Shown: positions 37,844 to 51,367 of the stretch, piece after piece
Position numbering within the stretch: the first letter of the stretch is position 1
Layout: every line of letters starts with the position of its first letter
NCBI RefSeq assembly: GCF_051020975.1
Contig: NW_027478158.1
Coordinates: 15,996,001-16,060,000 of the forward strand
Source: Osmia lignaria lignaria
Taxonomy: Eukaryota; Arthropoda; Insecta; Hymenoptera; Megachilidae
Direction: 5' to 3'
DNA length: 64,000 bases
Translations under genes and position numbers: made by a program
The notes under the pieces: model-generated
The model's input: only the letters and a program-made list of their open reading frames with translations
What the model was told of the DNA's origin: nothing
Database searches by the model: none

Positions 37844-40800
37844 TTGCAGGTTTATCTCAAGGGAAGGGGCCTAACGGACATATTTCGAGATATTTCTTCT
37901 TCTTGTTGTTCTTCTTCTGCACAGCTAAACTGGAAGTGGCATTTCCAGCTCGCAATAGTGCAGAGTTATCTCAAAGAAAGGAGCCACGGTGTTTCTGTAT
38001 CTCTATTCTGTTGGTGCGGCTTCGGAACTTTTAAATATCTTGATATATCTCGAGAACTACGCATCTGATCAAAAAATATCATAGAACATAATAAGTAGGA
38101 AACTTAATTCTCTACAAAAAAGGTCTCTTAACATTTTGCCATAGCTCGCTTCGTTTCCGAGATATTTGCAGATTTATCTCAAGGGAAGGGGCCTGACGGA
38201 CATATTTCGAGATATTTCTTCTTCTTGTGGTTCTTCTTCTGCACAGCTAAGCTGGAAGTGGCATTTGCGGCTCGCACTAGTGCAGCGTTATCTCAAAGAA
38301 AGGGGCCACGGTGTTTCTGTATCTCTATTATGTTGGTGCGGCTTCGGAACTTTTAAATATCTTGATATATCTCGAGAACTACGCATCTGATCAAAAAATA
38401 TCATAGAACATAAAAAGTAGGAAACTTAATTCTCTACAAAAAAGGTCTCTTAACATTTTGCCATAGCTCGCTTCGTTTCCGAGATATTTGCAGATTTATC
38501 TCAAGGGAAGGGGCATGACGGACATATTTCGAGATATTTCTTCTTCTTGTTGTTCTTCTTCTGCACAGCTAAGCTGGAAGTGGCATTTGCGGCTCGCACT
38601 AGTGCAGAGTTATCTCAAAGAAAGGGGCCACGGTGTTTCTGTATCTCTATCATGTTGGTGCGGCTTCGGAACTTTTAAATATCTCGATATATCTCGAAAA
38701 CTACGCTTCTGATCAAAAAATATCATAGAACATAAATTGTAGGAAACATAATTCTCTACAAAAAAGGTCTCTTAACATTTTGCCATAGCTCGCTTCGTTT
38801 CCGAGATATTTGCAGGTTTATCTCAAGGGAAGGGGCCTAACGGACATATTTCGAGATATTTCGTCTTCTTGTTGTTCTTCTTCTGCACAGCTAAACTGGA
38901 AGTGGCATTTCCAGCTCGCAATAGTGCAGAGTTATCTCAAAGAAAGGGGCCACGGTGTTTCTGTATCTCTATTATGTTGGTGCGGCTTCGGAACTTTTAA
39001 ATATCTCGATATATCTCGAAAACTACGCTTCTGATCAAAAAATATCATAGAACATAAATTGTAGGAAACTTAATTCTCTACAAAAAAGGTCTCTTAACAT
39101 TTTGCCATAGCTCTCTTCGTTTCCGAGATATTTGCAGATTTATCTCAAGGGAAGGGGCCTGACGGACATATTTCGAGATATTTCTTCTTCTTGTTGTTCT
39201 TCTTCTGCACAGCTAAGCTGGAAGTGGCATTTGCAGCTCGCAATAGTGCAGAGTTATCTCAAAGAAAGGGGCCACGGTGTTTCTGTATCTCTATTATGTT
39301 GGTGCGGCTTCGGAACTTTTAAATATCTTGATATATCTCGAGAACTACGCGTCTGATCAAAAAATATCATAGAACATAAAAAGTAGGAAACTTAATTCTC
39401 TACAAAAAAGGTCTCTTAACATTTTGCCATAGCTCGCTTCGTTTCCGAGATATTTGCAGATTTATCTCAAGGGAAGGGGCATGACGGACATATTTCGAGA
39501 TATTTCTTCTTCTTGTTGTTCTTCTTCTGCACAGCTAAGCTGGAAGTGGCATTTGCGGCTCGCACTAGTGCAGAGTTATCTCAAAGAAAGGGGCCACGGT
39601 GTTTCTGTATCTCTATCATGTTGGTGCGGCTTCGGAACTTTTAAATATCTCGATATATCTCGAAAACTACGCTTCTGATCAAAAAATATCATAGAACATA
39701 AATTGTAGGAAACATAATTCTCTACAAAAAAGGTCTCTTAACATTTTGCCATAGCTCGCTTCGTTTCCGAGATATTTGCAGATATATCTCAAGGGAAGGG
39801 GCCTGACGGACATATTTCGAGATATTTCTTCTTCTTGTGGTTCTTCTTCTGCACAGCTAAGCTGGAAGTGGCATTTGCGGCTCGCACTAGTGCAGCGTTA
39901 TCTCAAAGAAAGGGGCCACGGTGTTTCTGTATCTCTATTATGTTGGTGCGGCTTCGGAACTTTTAAATATCTTGATATATCTCGAGAACTACGCATCTGA
40001 TCAAAAAATATCATAGAACATAAAAAGTAGGAAACTTAATTCTCTACAAAAAAGGTCTCTTAACATTTTGCCATAGCTCGCTTCGTTTCCGAGATATTTG
40101 CAGATTTATCTCAAGGGAAGGGGCATGACGGACATATTTCGAGATATTTCTTCTTCTTGTTGTTCTTCTTCTGCACAGCTAAGCTGGAAGTGGCATTTGC
40201 GGCTCGCACTAGTGCAGAGTTATCTCAAAGAAAGGGGCCACGGTGTTTCTGTATCTCTATCATGTTGGTGCGGCTTCGGAACTTTTAAATATCTCGATAT
40301 ATCTCGAAAACTACGCTTCTGATCAAAAAATATCATAGAAAATAAATTGTAGGAAACATAATTCTCTACAAAAAAGGTCTCTTAACATTTTGCCATAGCT
40401 CGCTTCGTTTCCGAGATATTTGCAGATATATCTCAAGGGAAGGGGCCTGACGGACATATTTCGAGATATTTCTTCTTCTTGTTGTTCTTCTTCTGCACAG
40501 CTAAGCTGAAAGTGGCATTTACAGCTCGCAATAGTGCAAAGTTATCTCAAAGAAAGGGGCCACGGTGTTTCTGTATCTCTATTATGTTGGTGCGGCTTCG
40601 GAACTTTTAAATATCTTGATATATCTCGAGAACTACGCATCTGATCAAAAAATATCATACAACATAAAAAGTAGGAAACTTAATTCTCTACAAAAAAGGT
40701 CTCTTAACATTTTGCCATAGCTCGCTTCGTTTCCGAGATATTTGCAGGTTTATCTCAAGGGAAGGGGCCTAACGGACATATTTCGAGATATTTCGTCTTC

Positions 40801-43800
40801 TTGTTGTTCTTCTTCTGCACAGCTAAACTGGAAGTGGCATTTCCAGCTCGCAATAGTGCAGAGTTATCTCAAAGAAAGGGGCCACGGTGTTTCTGTATCT
40901 CTATTATGTTGGTGCGGCTTCGGAACTTTTAAATATCTCGATATATCTCGAAAACTACGCTTCTGATCAAAAAATATCATAGAACATAAATTGTAGGAAA
41001 CTTAATTCTCTACAAAAAAGGTCTCTTAACATTTTGCCATAGCTCTCTTCGTTTCCGAGATATTTGCAGATTTATCTCAAGGGAAGGGGCCTGACGGACA
41101 TATTTCGAGATATTTCTTCTTCTTGTTGTTCTTCTTCTGCACAGCTAAGCTGGAAGTGGCATTTGCAGCTCGCAATAGTGCAGAGTTATCTCAAAGAAAG
41201 GGGCCACGGTGTTTCTGTATCTCTATTATGTTGGTGCGGCTTCGGAACTTTTAAATATCTTGATATATCTCGAGAACTACGCGTCTGATCAAAAAATATC
41301 ATAGAACATAAAAAGTAGGAAACTTAATTCTCTACAAAAAAGGTCTCTTAACATTTTGCCATAGCTCGCTTCGTTTCCGAGATATTTGCAGATTTATCTC
41401 AAGGGAAGGGGCATGACGGACATATTTCGAGATATTTCTTCTTCTTGTTGTTCTTCTTCTGCACAGCTAAGCTGGAAGTGGCATTTGCGGCTCGCACTAG
41501 TGCAGAGTTATCTCAAAGAAAGGGGCCACGGTGTTTCTGTATCTCTATCATGTTGGTGCGGCTTCGGAACTTTTAAATATCTCGATATATCTCGAAAACT
41601 ACGCTTCTGATCAAAAAATATCATAGAACATAAATTGTAGGAAACATAATTCTCTACAAAAAAGGTCTCTTAACATTTTGCCATAGCTCGCTTCGTTTCC
41701 GAGATATTTGCAGATATATCTCAAGGGAAGGGGCCTGACGGACATATTTCGAGATATTTCTTCTTCTTGTTGTTCTTCTTCTGCACAGCTAAGCTGAAAG
41801 TGGCATTTACAGCTCGCAATAGTGCAAAGTTATCTCAAAGAAAGGGGCCACGGTGTTTCTGTATCTCTATTATGTTGGTGCGGCTTCGGAACTTTTAAAT
41901 ATCTCGATATATCTCGAAAACTACGCATCTGATCAAAAAATATCATAGAACATAAAAAGTAGGAAACTTAATTCTCTACAAAAAAGGTCTCTTAACATTT
42001 TGCCATAGCTCGCTTCGTTTCCGAGATATTTGCAGATTTATCTCAAGGGAAGGGGCATGACGGACATATTTCGAGATATTTCTTCTTCTTGTTGTTCTTC
42101 TTCTGCACAGCTAAGCTGGAAGTGGCATTTGCGGCTCGCACTAGTGCAGAGTTATCTCAAAGAAAGGGGCCACGGTGTTTCTGTATCTCTATTATGTTGG
42201 TGCGGCTTCGGAACTTTTAAATATCTTGATATATCTCGAGAACTACGCATCTGATCAAAAAATATCATAGAACATAAAAAGTAGGAAACTTAATTCTCTA
42301 CAAAAAAGGTCTCTTAACATTTTGCCATAGCTCGCTTCGTTTCCGAGATATTTGCAGGTTTATCTCAAGGGAAGGGGCCTAACGGACATATTTCGAGATA
42401 TTTCTTCTTCTTGTTGTTCTTCTTCTGCACAGCTAAACTGGAAGTGGCATTTCCAGCTCGCAATAGTGCAGAGTTATCTCAAAGAAAGGAGCCACGGTGT
42501 TTCTGTATCTCTATTCTGTTGGTGCGGCTTCGGAACTTTTAAATATCTTGATATATCTCGAGAACTACGCATCTGATCAAAAAATATCATAGAACATAAT
42601 AAGTAGGAAACTTAATTCTCTACAAAAAAGGTCTCTTAACATTTTGCCATAGCTCGCTTCGTTTCCGAGATATTTGCAGATTTATCTCAAGGGAAGGGGC
42701 CTGACGGACATATTTCGAGATATTTCTTCTTCTTGTGGTTCTTCTTCTGCACAGCTAAGCTGGAAGTGGCATTTGCGGCTCGCACTAGTGCAGCGTTATC
42801 TCAAAGAAAGGGGCCACGGTGTTTCTGTATCTCTATCATGTTGGTGCGGCTTCGGAACTTTTAAATATCTCGATATATCTCGAAAACTACGCTTCTGATC
42901 AAAAAATATCATAGAACATAAATTGTAGGAAACATAATTCTCTACAAAAAAGGTCTCTTAACATTTTGCCATAGCTCGCTTCGTTTCCGAGATATTTGCA
43001 GATATATCTCAAGGGAAGGGGCCTGACGGACATATTTCGAGATATTTCTTCTTCTTGTTGTTCTTCTTCTGCACAGCTAAGCTGAAAGTGGCATTTACAG
43101 CTCGCAATAGTGCAAAGTTATCTCAAAGAAAGGGGCCACGGTGTTTCTGTATCTCTATTATGTTGGTGCGGCTTCGGAACTTTTAAATATCTCGATATAT
43201 CTCGAAAACTACGCATCTGATCAAAAAATATCATAGAACATAAATTGTAGGAAACTTAATTCTCTACAAAAAAGGTCTCTTAACATTTTGCCATAGCTCT
43301 CTTCGTTTCCGAGATATTTGCAGATTTATCTCAAGGGAAGGGGCCTGACGGACATATTTCGAGATATTTCTTCTTCTTGTTGTTCTTCTTCTGCACAGCT
43401 AAGCTGGAAGTGGCATTTGCAGCTCGCAATAGTGCAGAGTTATCTCAAAGAAAGGGGCCACGGTGTTTCTGTATCTCTATTATGTTGGTGCGGCTTCGGA
43501 ACTTTTAAATATCTTGATATATCTCGAGAACTACGCATCTGATCAAAAAATATCATACAACATAAAAAGTAGGAAACTTAATTCTCTACAAAAAAGGTCT
43601 CTTAACATTTTGCCATAGCTCGCTTCGTTTCCGAGATATTTGCAGATTTATCTCAAGGCAAGGGGCCTGACGGACATATTTCGAGATATTTCTTCTTCTT
43701 GTTGCTCTTCTTCTGCACAGCTAAGCTGGAAGTGGCATTTGCGGCTCGCACTAGTGCAGAGTTATCTCAAAGAAAGGGGCCACGGTGTTTCTGTATCTCT

Positions 43801-44927
43801 ATTATGTTGGTGCGGCTTCGGAACTTTTAAATATCTTGATATATCTCGAGAACTACGCATCTGATCAAAAAATATCATAGAACATAATAAGTAGGAAACT
43901 TAATTCTCTACAAAAAAGGTCTCTTAACATTTTGCCATAGCTCGCTTCGTTTCCGAGATATTTGCAGATTTATCTCAAGGGAAGGGGCCTGACGGACATA
44001 TTTCGAGATATTTCTTCTTCTTGTGGTTCTTCTTCTGCACAGCTAAGCTGGAAGTGGCATTTGCGGCTCGCACTAGTGCAGCGTTATCTCAAAGAAAGGG
44101 GCCACGGTGTTTCTGTATCTCTATTATGTTGGTGCGGCTTCGGAACTTTTAAATATCTTGATATATCTCGAGAACTACGCATCTGATCAAAAAATATCAT
44201 AGAACATAAAAAGTAGGAAACTTAATTCTCTACAAAAAAGGTCTCTTAACATTTTGCCATAGCTCGCTTCGTTTCCGAGATATTTGCAGATTTATCTCAA
44301 GGGAAGGGGCATGACGGACATATTTCGAGATATTTCTTCTTCTTGTTGTTCTTCTTCTGCACAGCTAAGCTGGAAGTGGCATTTGCGGCTCGCACTAGTG
44401 CAGAGTTACCTCAAAGAGAGGGGCCACGGTGTTTCTGTATCTCTATCATGTCGGTGCGGCTTCGGAACTTTTAAATATCTCGATATATCTCGAAAACTAC
44501 GCTTCTGATCAAAAAATATCATAGAACATAAATTGTAGGAAACATAATTCTCTACAAAAAAGGTCTCTTAACATTTTGCCATAGCTCGCTTCGTTTCCGA
44601 GATATTTGCAGATATATCTCAAGGGAAGGGGCCTGACGGACATATTTCGAGATATTTCTTCTTCTTGTTGTTCTTCTTCTGCACAGCTAAGCTGAAAGTG
44701 GCATTTACAGCTCGCAATAGTGCAAAGTTATCTCAAAGAAAGGGGCCACGGTGTTTCTGTATCTCTATTATGTTGGTGCGGCTTCGGTACTTTTAAATAT
44801 CTCGATATATCTCGAAAACTACGCATCTGATCAAAAAATATCATAGAACATAAAAAGTAGGAAACTTAATTCTCTACAAAAAAGGTCTCTTAACATTTTG
44901 CCATAGCTCGCTTCGTTTCCGAGATAT
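37844..44927 (+). repeat. 22-unit higher-order block, copy 1 (7084 bp)
   Basis: Exactly 22 x 322 bp. Order of units by marker: F/GGAGCC, TTGTGGTTC, CATGACGG, F/TTTCGTC, Q with CTACGCGTCTG, CATGACGG, TTGTGGTTC, CATGACGG with GAAAATAAATTG, K, F/TTTCGTC, Q with GCGTCTG, CATGACGG, K, CATGACGG, F/GGAGCC, TTGTGGTTC, K, Q, CAAGGCAAGG, TTGTGGTTC, CATGACGG with CATGTCGG and GTTACCTC, and K with CGGTAC. The same series, with two structural edits, starts again at 44928. Confidence 0.9.
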
Positions 44928-45893
44928 TTGCAGGTTTATCTCAAGGGAAGGGGCCTAACGGACATATTTCGAGATATTTCTTCTTCTTGTTGTTCTTCTT
45001 CTGCACAGCTAAACTGGAAGTGGCATTTCCAGCTCGCAATAGTGCAGAGTTATCTCAAAGAAAGGAGCCACGGTGTTTCTGTATCTCTATTCTGTTGGTG
45101 CGGCTTCGGAACTTTTAAATATCTTGATATATCTCGAGAACTACGCATCTGATCAAAAAATATCATAGAACATAATAAGTAGGAAACTTAATTCTCTACA
45201 AAAAAGGTCTCTTAACATTTTGCCATAGCTCGCTTCGTTTCCGAGATATTTGCAGATTTATCTCAAGGGAAGGGGCCTGACGGACATATTTCGAGATATT
45301 TCTTCTTCTTGTGGTTCTTCTTCTGCACAGCTAAGCTGGAAGTGGCATTTGCGGCTCGCACTAGTGCAGCGTTATCTCAAAGAAAGGGGCCACGGTGTTT
45401 CTGTATCTCTATTATGTTGGTGCGGCTTCGGAACTTTTAAATATCTTGATATATCTCGAGAACTACGCATCTGATCAAAAAATATCATAGAACATAAAAA
45501 GTAGGAAACTTAATTCTCTACAAAAAAGGTCTCTTAACATTTTGCCATAGCTCGCTTCGTTTCCGAGATATTTGCAGATTTATCTCAAGGGAAGGGGCAT
45601 GACGGACATATTTCGAGATATTTCTTCTTCTTGTTGTTCTTCTTCTGCACAGCTAAGCTGGAAGTGGCATTTGCGGCTCGCACTAGTGCAGAGTTATCTC
45701 AAAGAAAGGGGCCACGGTGTTTCTGTATCTCTATCATGTTGGTGCGGCTTCGGAACTTTTAAATATCTCGATATATCTCGAAAACTACGCTTCTGATCAA
45801 AAAATATCATAGAACATAAATTGTAGGAAACATAATTCTCTACAAAAAAGGTCTCTTAACATTTTGCCATAGCTCGCTTCGTTTCCGAGATAT

Positions 45894-48800
45894 TTGCAGG
45901 TTTATCTCAAGGGAAGGGGCCTAACGGACATATTTCGAGATATTTCGTCTTCTTGTTGTTCTTCTTCTGCACAGCTAAACTGGAAGTGGCATTTCCAGCT
46001 CGCAATAGTGCAGAGTTATCTCAAAGAAAGGGGCCACGGTGTTTCTGTATCTCTATTATGTTGGTGCGGCTTCGGAACTTTTAAATATCTCGATATATCT
46101 CGAAAACTACGCTTCTGATCAAAAAATATCATAGAACATAAATTGTAGGAAACTTAATTCTCTACAAAAAAGGTCTCTTAACATTTTGCCATAGCTCTCT
46201 TCGTTTCCGAGATATTTGCAGATTTATCTCAAGGGAAGGGGCCTGACGGACATATTTCGAGATATTTCTTCTTCTTGTTGTTCTTCTTCTGCACAGCTAA
46301 GCTGGAAGTGGCATTTGCAGCTCGCAATAGTGCAGAGTTATCTCAAAGAAAGGGGCCACGGTGTTTCTGTATCTCTATTATGTTGGTGCGGCTTCGGAAC
46401 TTTTAAATATCTTGATATATCTCGAGAACTACGCGTCTGATCAAAAAATATCATAGAACATAAAAAGTAGGAAACTTAATTCTCTACAAAAAAGGTCTCT
46501 TAACATTTTGCCATAGCTCGCTTCGTTTCCGAGATATTTGCAGATTTATCTCAAGGGAAGGGGCATGACGGACATATTTCGAGATATTTCTTCTTCTTGT
46601 TGTTCTTCTTCTGCACAGCTAAGCTGGAAGTGGCATTTGCGGCTCGCACTAGTGCAGAGTTATCTCAAAGAAAGGGGCCACGGTGTTTCTGTATCTCTAT
46701 CATGTTGGTGCGGCTTCGGAACTTTTAAATATCTCGATATATCTCGAAAACTACGCTTCTGATCAAAAAATATCATAGAACATAAATTGTAGGAAACTTA
46801 ATTCTCTACAAAAAAGGTCTCTTAACATTTTGCCATAGCTCGCTTCGTTTCCGAGATATTTGCAGATATATCTCAAGGGAAGGGGCCTGACGGACATATT
46901 TCGAGATATTTCTTCTTCTTGTGGTTCTTCTTCTGCACAGCTAAGCTGGAAGTGGCATTTGCGGCTCGCACTAGTGCAGCGTTATCTCAAAGAAAGGGGC
47001 CACGGTGTTTCTGTATCTCTATTATGTTGGTGCGGCTTCGGAACTTTTAAATATCTTGATATATCTCGAGAACTACGCATCTGATCAAAAAATATCATAG
47101 AACATAAAAAGTAGGAAACTTAATTCTCTACAAAAAAGGTCTCTTAACATTTTGCCATAGCTCGCTTCGTTTCCGAGATATTTGCAGATTTATCTCAAGG
47201 GAAGGGGCATGACGGACATATTTCGAGATATTTCTTCTTCTTGTTGTTCTTCTTCTGCACAGCTAAGCTGGAAGTGGCATTTGCGGCTCGCACTAGTGCA
47301 GAGTTATCTCAAAGAAAGGGGCCACGGTGTTTCTGTATCTCTATCATGTTGGTGCGGCTTCGGAACTTTTAAATATCTCGATATATCTCGAAAACTACGC
47401 TTCTGATCAAAAAATATCATAGAAAATAAATTGTAGGAAACATAATTCTCTACAAAAAAGGTCTCTTAACATTTTGCCATAGCTCGCTTCGTTTCCGAGA
47501 TATTTGCAGATATATCTCAAGGGAAGGGGCCTGACGGACATATTTCGAGATATTTCTTCTTCTTGTTGTTCTTCTTCTGCACAGCTAAGCTGAAAGTGGC
47601 ATTTACAGCTCGCAATAGTGCAAAGTTATCTCAAAGAAAGGGGCCACGGTGTTTCTGTATCTCTATTATGTTGGTGCGGCTTCGGAACTTTTAAATATCT
47701 TGATATATCTCGAGAACTACGCATCTGATCAAAAAATATCATACAACATAAAAAGTAGGAAACTTAATTCTCTACAAAAAAGGTCTCTTAACATTTTGCC
47801 ATAGCTCGCTTCGTTTCCGAGATATTTGCAGGTTTATCTCAAGGGAAGGGGCCTAACGGACATATTTCGAGATATTTCGTCTTCTTGTTGTTCTTCTTCT
47901 GCACAGCTAAACTGGAAGTGGCATTTCCAGCTCGCAATAGTGCAGAGTTATCTCAAAGAAAGGGGCCACGGTGTTTCTGTATCTCTATTATGTTGGTGCG
48001 GCTTCGGAACTTTTAAATATCTCGATATATCTCGAAAACTACGCTTCTGATCAAAAAATATCATAGAACATAAATTGTAGGAAACTTAATTCTCTACAAA
48101 AAAGGTCTCTTAACATTTTGCCATAGCTCTCTTCGTTTCCGAGATATTTGCAGATTTATCTCAAGGGAAGGGGCCTGACGGACATATTTCGAGATATTTC
48201 TTCTTCTTGTTGTTCTTCTTCTGCACAGCTAAGCTGGAAGTGGCATTTGCAGCTCGCAATAGTGCAGAGTTATCTCAAAGAAAGGGGCCACGGTGTTTCT
48301 GTATCTCTATTATGTTGGTGCGGCTTCGGAACTTTTAAATATCTTGATATATCTCGAGAACTACGCGTCTGATCAAAAAATATCATAGAACATAAAAAGT
48401 AGGAAACTTAATTCTCTACAAAAAAGGTCTCTTAACATTTTGCCATAGCTCGCTTCGTTTCCGAGATATTTGCAGATTTATCTCAAGGGAAGGGGCATGA
48501 CGGACATATTTCGAGATATTTCTTCTTCTTGTTGTTCTTCTTCTGCACAGCTAAGCTGGAAGTGGCATTTGCGGCTCGCACTAGTGCAGAGTTATCTCAA
48601 AGAAAGGGGCCACGGTGTTTCTGTATCTCTATCATGTTGGTGCGGCTTCGGAACTTTTAAATATCTCGATATATCTCGAAAACTACGCTTCTGATCAAAA
48701 AATATCATAGAACATAAATTGTAGGAAACTTAATTCTCTACAAAAAAGGTCTCTTAACATTTTGCCATAGCTCGCTTCGTTTCCGAGATATTTGCAGATA

Positions 48801-49757
48801 TATCTCAAGGGAAGGGGCCTGACGGACATATTTCGAGATATTTCTTCTTCTTGTGGTTCTTCTTCTGCACAGCTAAGCTGGAAGTGGCATTTGCGGCTCG
48901 CACTAGTGCAGCGTTATCTCAAAGAAAGGGGCCACGGTGTTTCTGTATCTCTATTATGTTGGTGCGGCTTCGGAACTTTTAAATATCTTGATATATCTCG
49001 AGAACTACGCATCTGATCAAAAAATATCATAGAACATAAAAAGTAGGAAACTTAATTCTCTACAAAAAAGGTCTCTTAACATTTTGCCATAGCTCGCTTC
49101 GTTTCCGAGATATTTGCAGATTTATCTCAAGGGAAGGGGCATGACGGACATATTTCGAGATATTTCTTCTTCTTGTTGTTCTTCTTCTGCACAGCTAAGC
49201 TGGAAGTGGCATTTGCGGCTCGCACTAGTGCAGAGTTATCTCAAAGAAAGGGGCCACGGTGTTTCTGTATCTCTATCATGTTGGTGCGGCTTCGGAACTT
49301 TTAAATATCTCGATATATCTCGAAAACTACGCTTCTGATCAAAAAATATCATAGAAAATAAATTGTAGGAAACATAATTCTCTACAAAAAAGGTCTCTTA
49401 ACATTTTGCCATAGCTCGCTTCGTTTCCGAGATATTTGCAGATATATCTCAAGGGAAGGGGCCTGACGGACATATTTCGAGATATTTCTTCTTCTTGTTG
49501 TTCTTCTTCTGCACAGCTAAGCTGAAAGTGGCATTTACAGCTCGCAATAGTGCAAAGTTATCTCAAAGAAAGGGGCCACGGTGTTTCTGTATCTCTATTA
49601 TGTTGGTGCGGCTTCGGAACTTTTAAATATCTTGATATATCTCGAGAACTACGCATCTGATCAAAAAATATCATACAACATAAAAAGTAGGAAACTTAAT
49701 TCTCTACAAAAAAGGTCTCTTAACATTTTGCCATAGCTCGCTTCGTTTCCGAGATAT
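45894..49757 (+). repeat. Six-unit tandem duplication, period 1932 bp
   Basis: Copies are 45894-47825 and 47826-49757; a third partial run of the series starts at 49758. The unit at 46538 and its copy at 48470 share a tail reading AAACTTAATTC after AAATTGTAGG, while the copy-1 counterpart at 39454 has AAACATAATTC. That change therefore came before the six-unit duplication. The other units correspond in order and class. Confidence 0.88.
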
Positions 49758-51045
49758 TTGCAGGTTTATCTCAAGGGAAGGGGCCTAACGGACATATTTC
49801 GAGATATTTCGTCTTCTTGTTGTTCTTCTTCTGCACAGCTAAACTGGAAGTGGCATTTCCAGCTCGCAATAGTGCAGAGTTATCTCAAAGAAAGGGGCCA
49901 CGGTGTTTCTGTATCTCTATTATGTTGGTGCGGCTTCGGAACTTTTAAATATCTCGATATATCTCGAAAACTACGCTTCTGATCAAAAAATATCATAGAA
50001 CATAAATTGTAGGAAACTTAATTCTCTACAAAAAAGGTCTCTTAACATTTTGCCATAGCTCTCTTCGTTTCCGAGATATTTGCAGATTTATCTCAAGGGA
50101 AGGGGCCTGACGGACATATTTCGAGATATTTCTTCTTCTTGTTGTTCTTCTTCTGCACAGCTAAGCTGGAAGTGGCATTTGCAGCTCGCAATAGTGCAGA
50201 GTTATCTCAAAGAAAGGGGCCACGGTGTTTCTGTATCTCTATTATGTTGGTGCGGCTTCGGAACTTTTAAATATCTTGATATATCTCGAGAACTACGCGT
50301 CTGATCAAAAAATATCATAGAACATAAAAAGTAGGAAACTTAATTCTCTACAAAAAAGGTCTCTTAACATTTTGCCATAGCTCGCTTCGTTTCCGAGATA
50401 TTTGCAGATTTATCTCAAGGGAAGGGGCATGACGGACATATTTCGAGATATTTCTTCTTCTTGTTGTTCTTCTTCTGCACAGCTAAGCTGGAAGTGGCAT
50501 TTGCGGCTCGCACTAGTGCAGAGTTATCTCAAAGAAAGGGGCCACGGTGTTTCTGTATCTCTATCATGTTGGTGCGGCTTCGGAACTTTTAAATATCTCG
50601 ATATATCTCGAAAACTACGCTTCTGATCAAAAAATATCATAGAACATAAATTGTAGGAAACATAATTCTCTACAAAAAAGGTCTCTTAACATTTTGCCAT
50701 AGCTCGCTTCGTTTCCGAGATATTTGCAGATATATCTCAAGGGAAGGGGCCTGACGGACATATTTCGAGATATTTCTTCTTCTTGTTGTTCTTCTTCTGC
50801 ACAGCTAAGCTGAAAGTGGCATTTACAGCTCGCAATAGTGCAAAGTTATCTCAAAGAAAGGGGCCACGGTGTTTCTGTATCTCTATTATGTTGGTGCGGC
50901 TTCGGAACTTTTAAATATCTCGATATATCTCGAAAACTACGCATCTGATCAAAAAATATCATAGAACATAAAAAGTAGGAAACTTAATTCTCTACAAAAA
51001 AGGTCTCTTAACATTTTGCCATAGCTCGCTTCGTTTCCGAGATAT

Positions 51046-51367
51046 TTGCAGATTTATCTCAAGGGAAGGGGCATGACGGACATATTTCGAGATATTTCTT
51101 CTTCTTGTTGTTCTTCTTCTGCACAGCTAAGCTGGAAGTGGCATTTGCGGCTCGCACTAGTGCAGAGTTATCTCAAAGAAAGGAGCCACGGTGTTTCTGT
51201 ATCTCTATTCTGTTGGTGCGGCTTCGGAACTTTTAAATATCTTGATATATCTCGAGAACTACGCATCTGATCAAAAAATATCATAGAACATAATAAGTAG
51301 GAAACTTAATTCTCTACAAAAAAGGTCTCTTAACATTTTGCCATAGCTCGCTTCGTTTCCGAGATAT
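51046..51367 (+). repeat. Fusion unit with breakpoint narrowed to 26 bp
   Basis: The head is CATGACGG with R-class c at 51157, as in the unit at 42030. From a at 51184 onward (GGAGCC, ATTCTGTTGG) it matches the next unit, 42352. The switch must lie in 51158-51183, a stretch identical in both parents. The product keeps the 322-bp length, so the exchange was in register. Confidence 0.88.
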
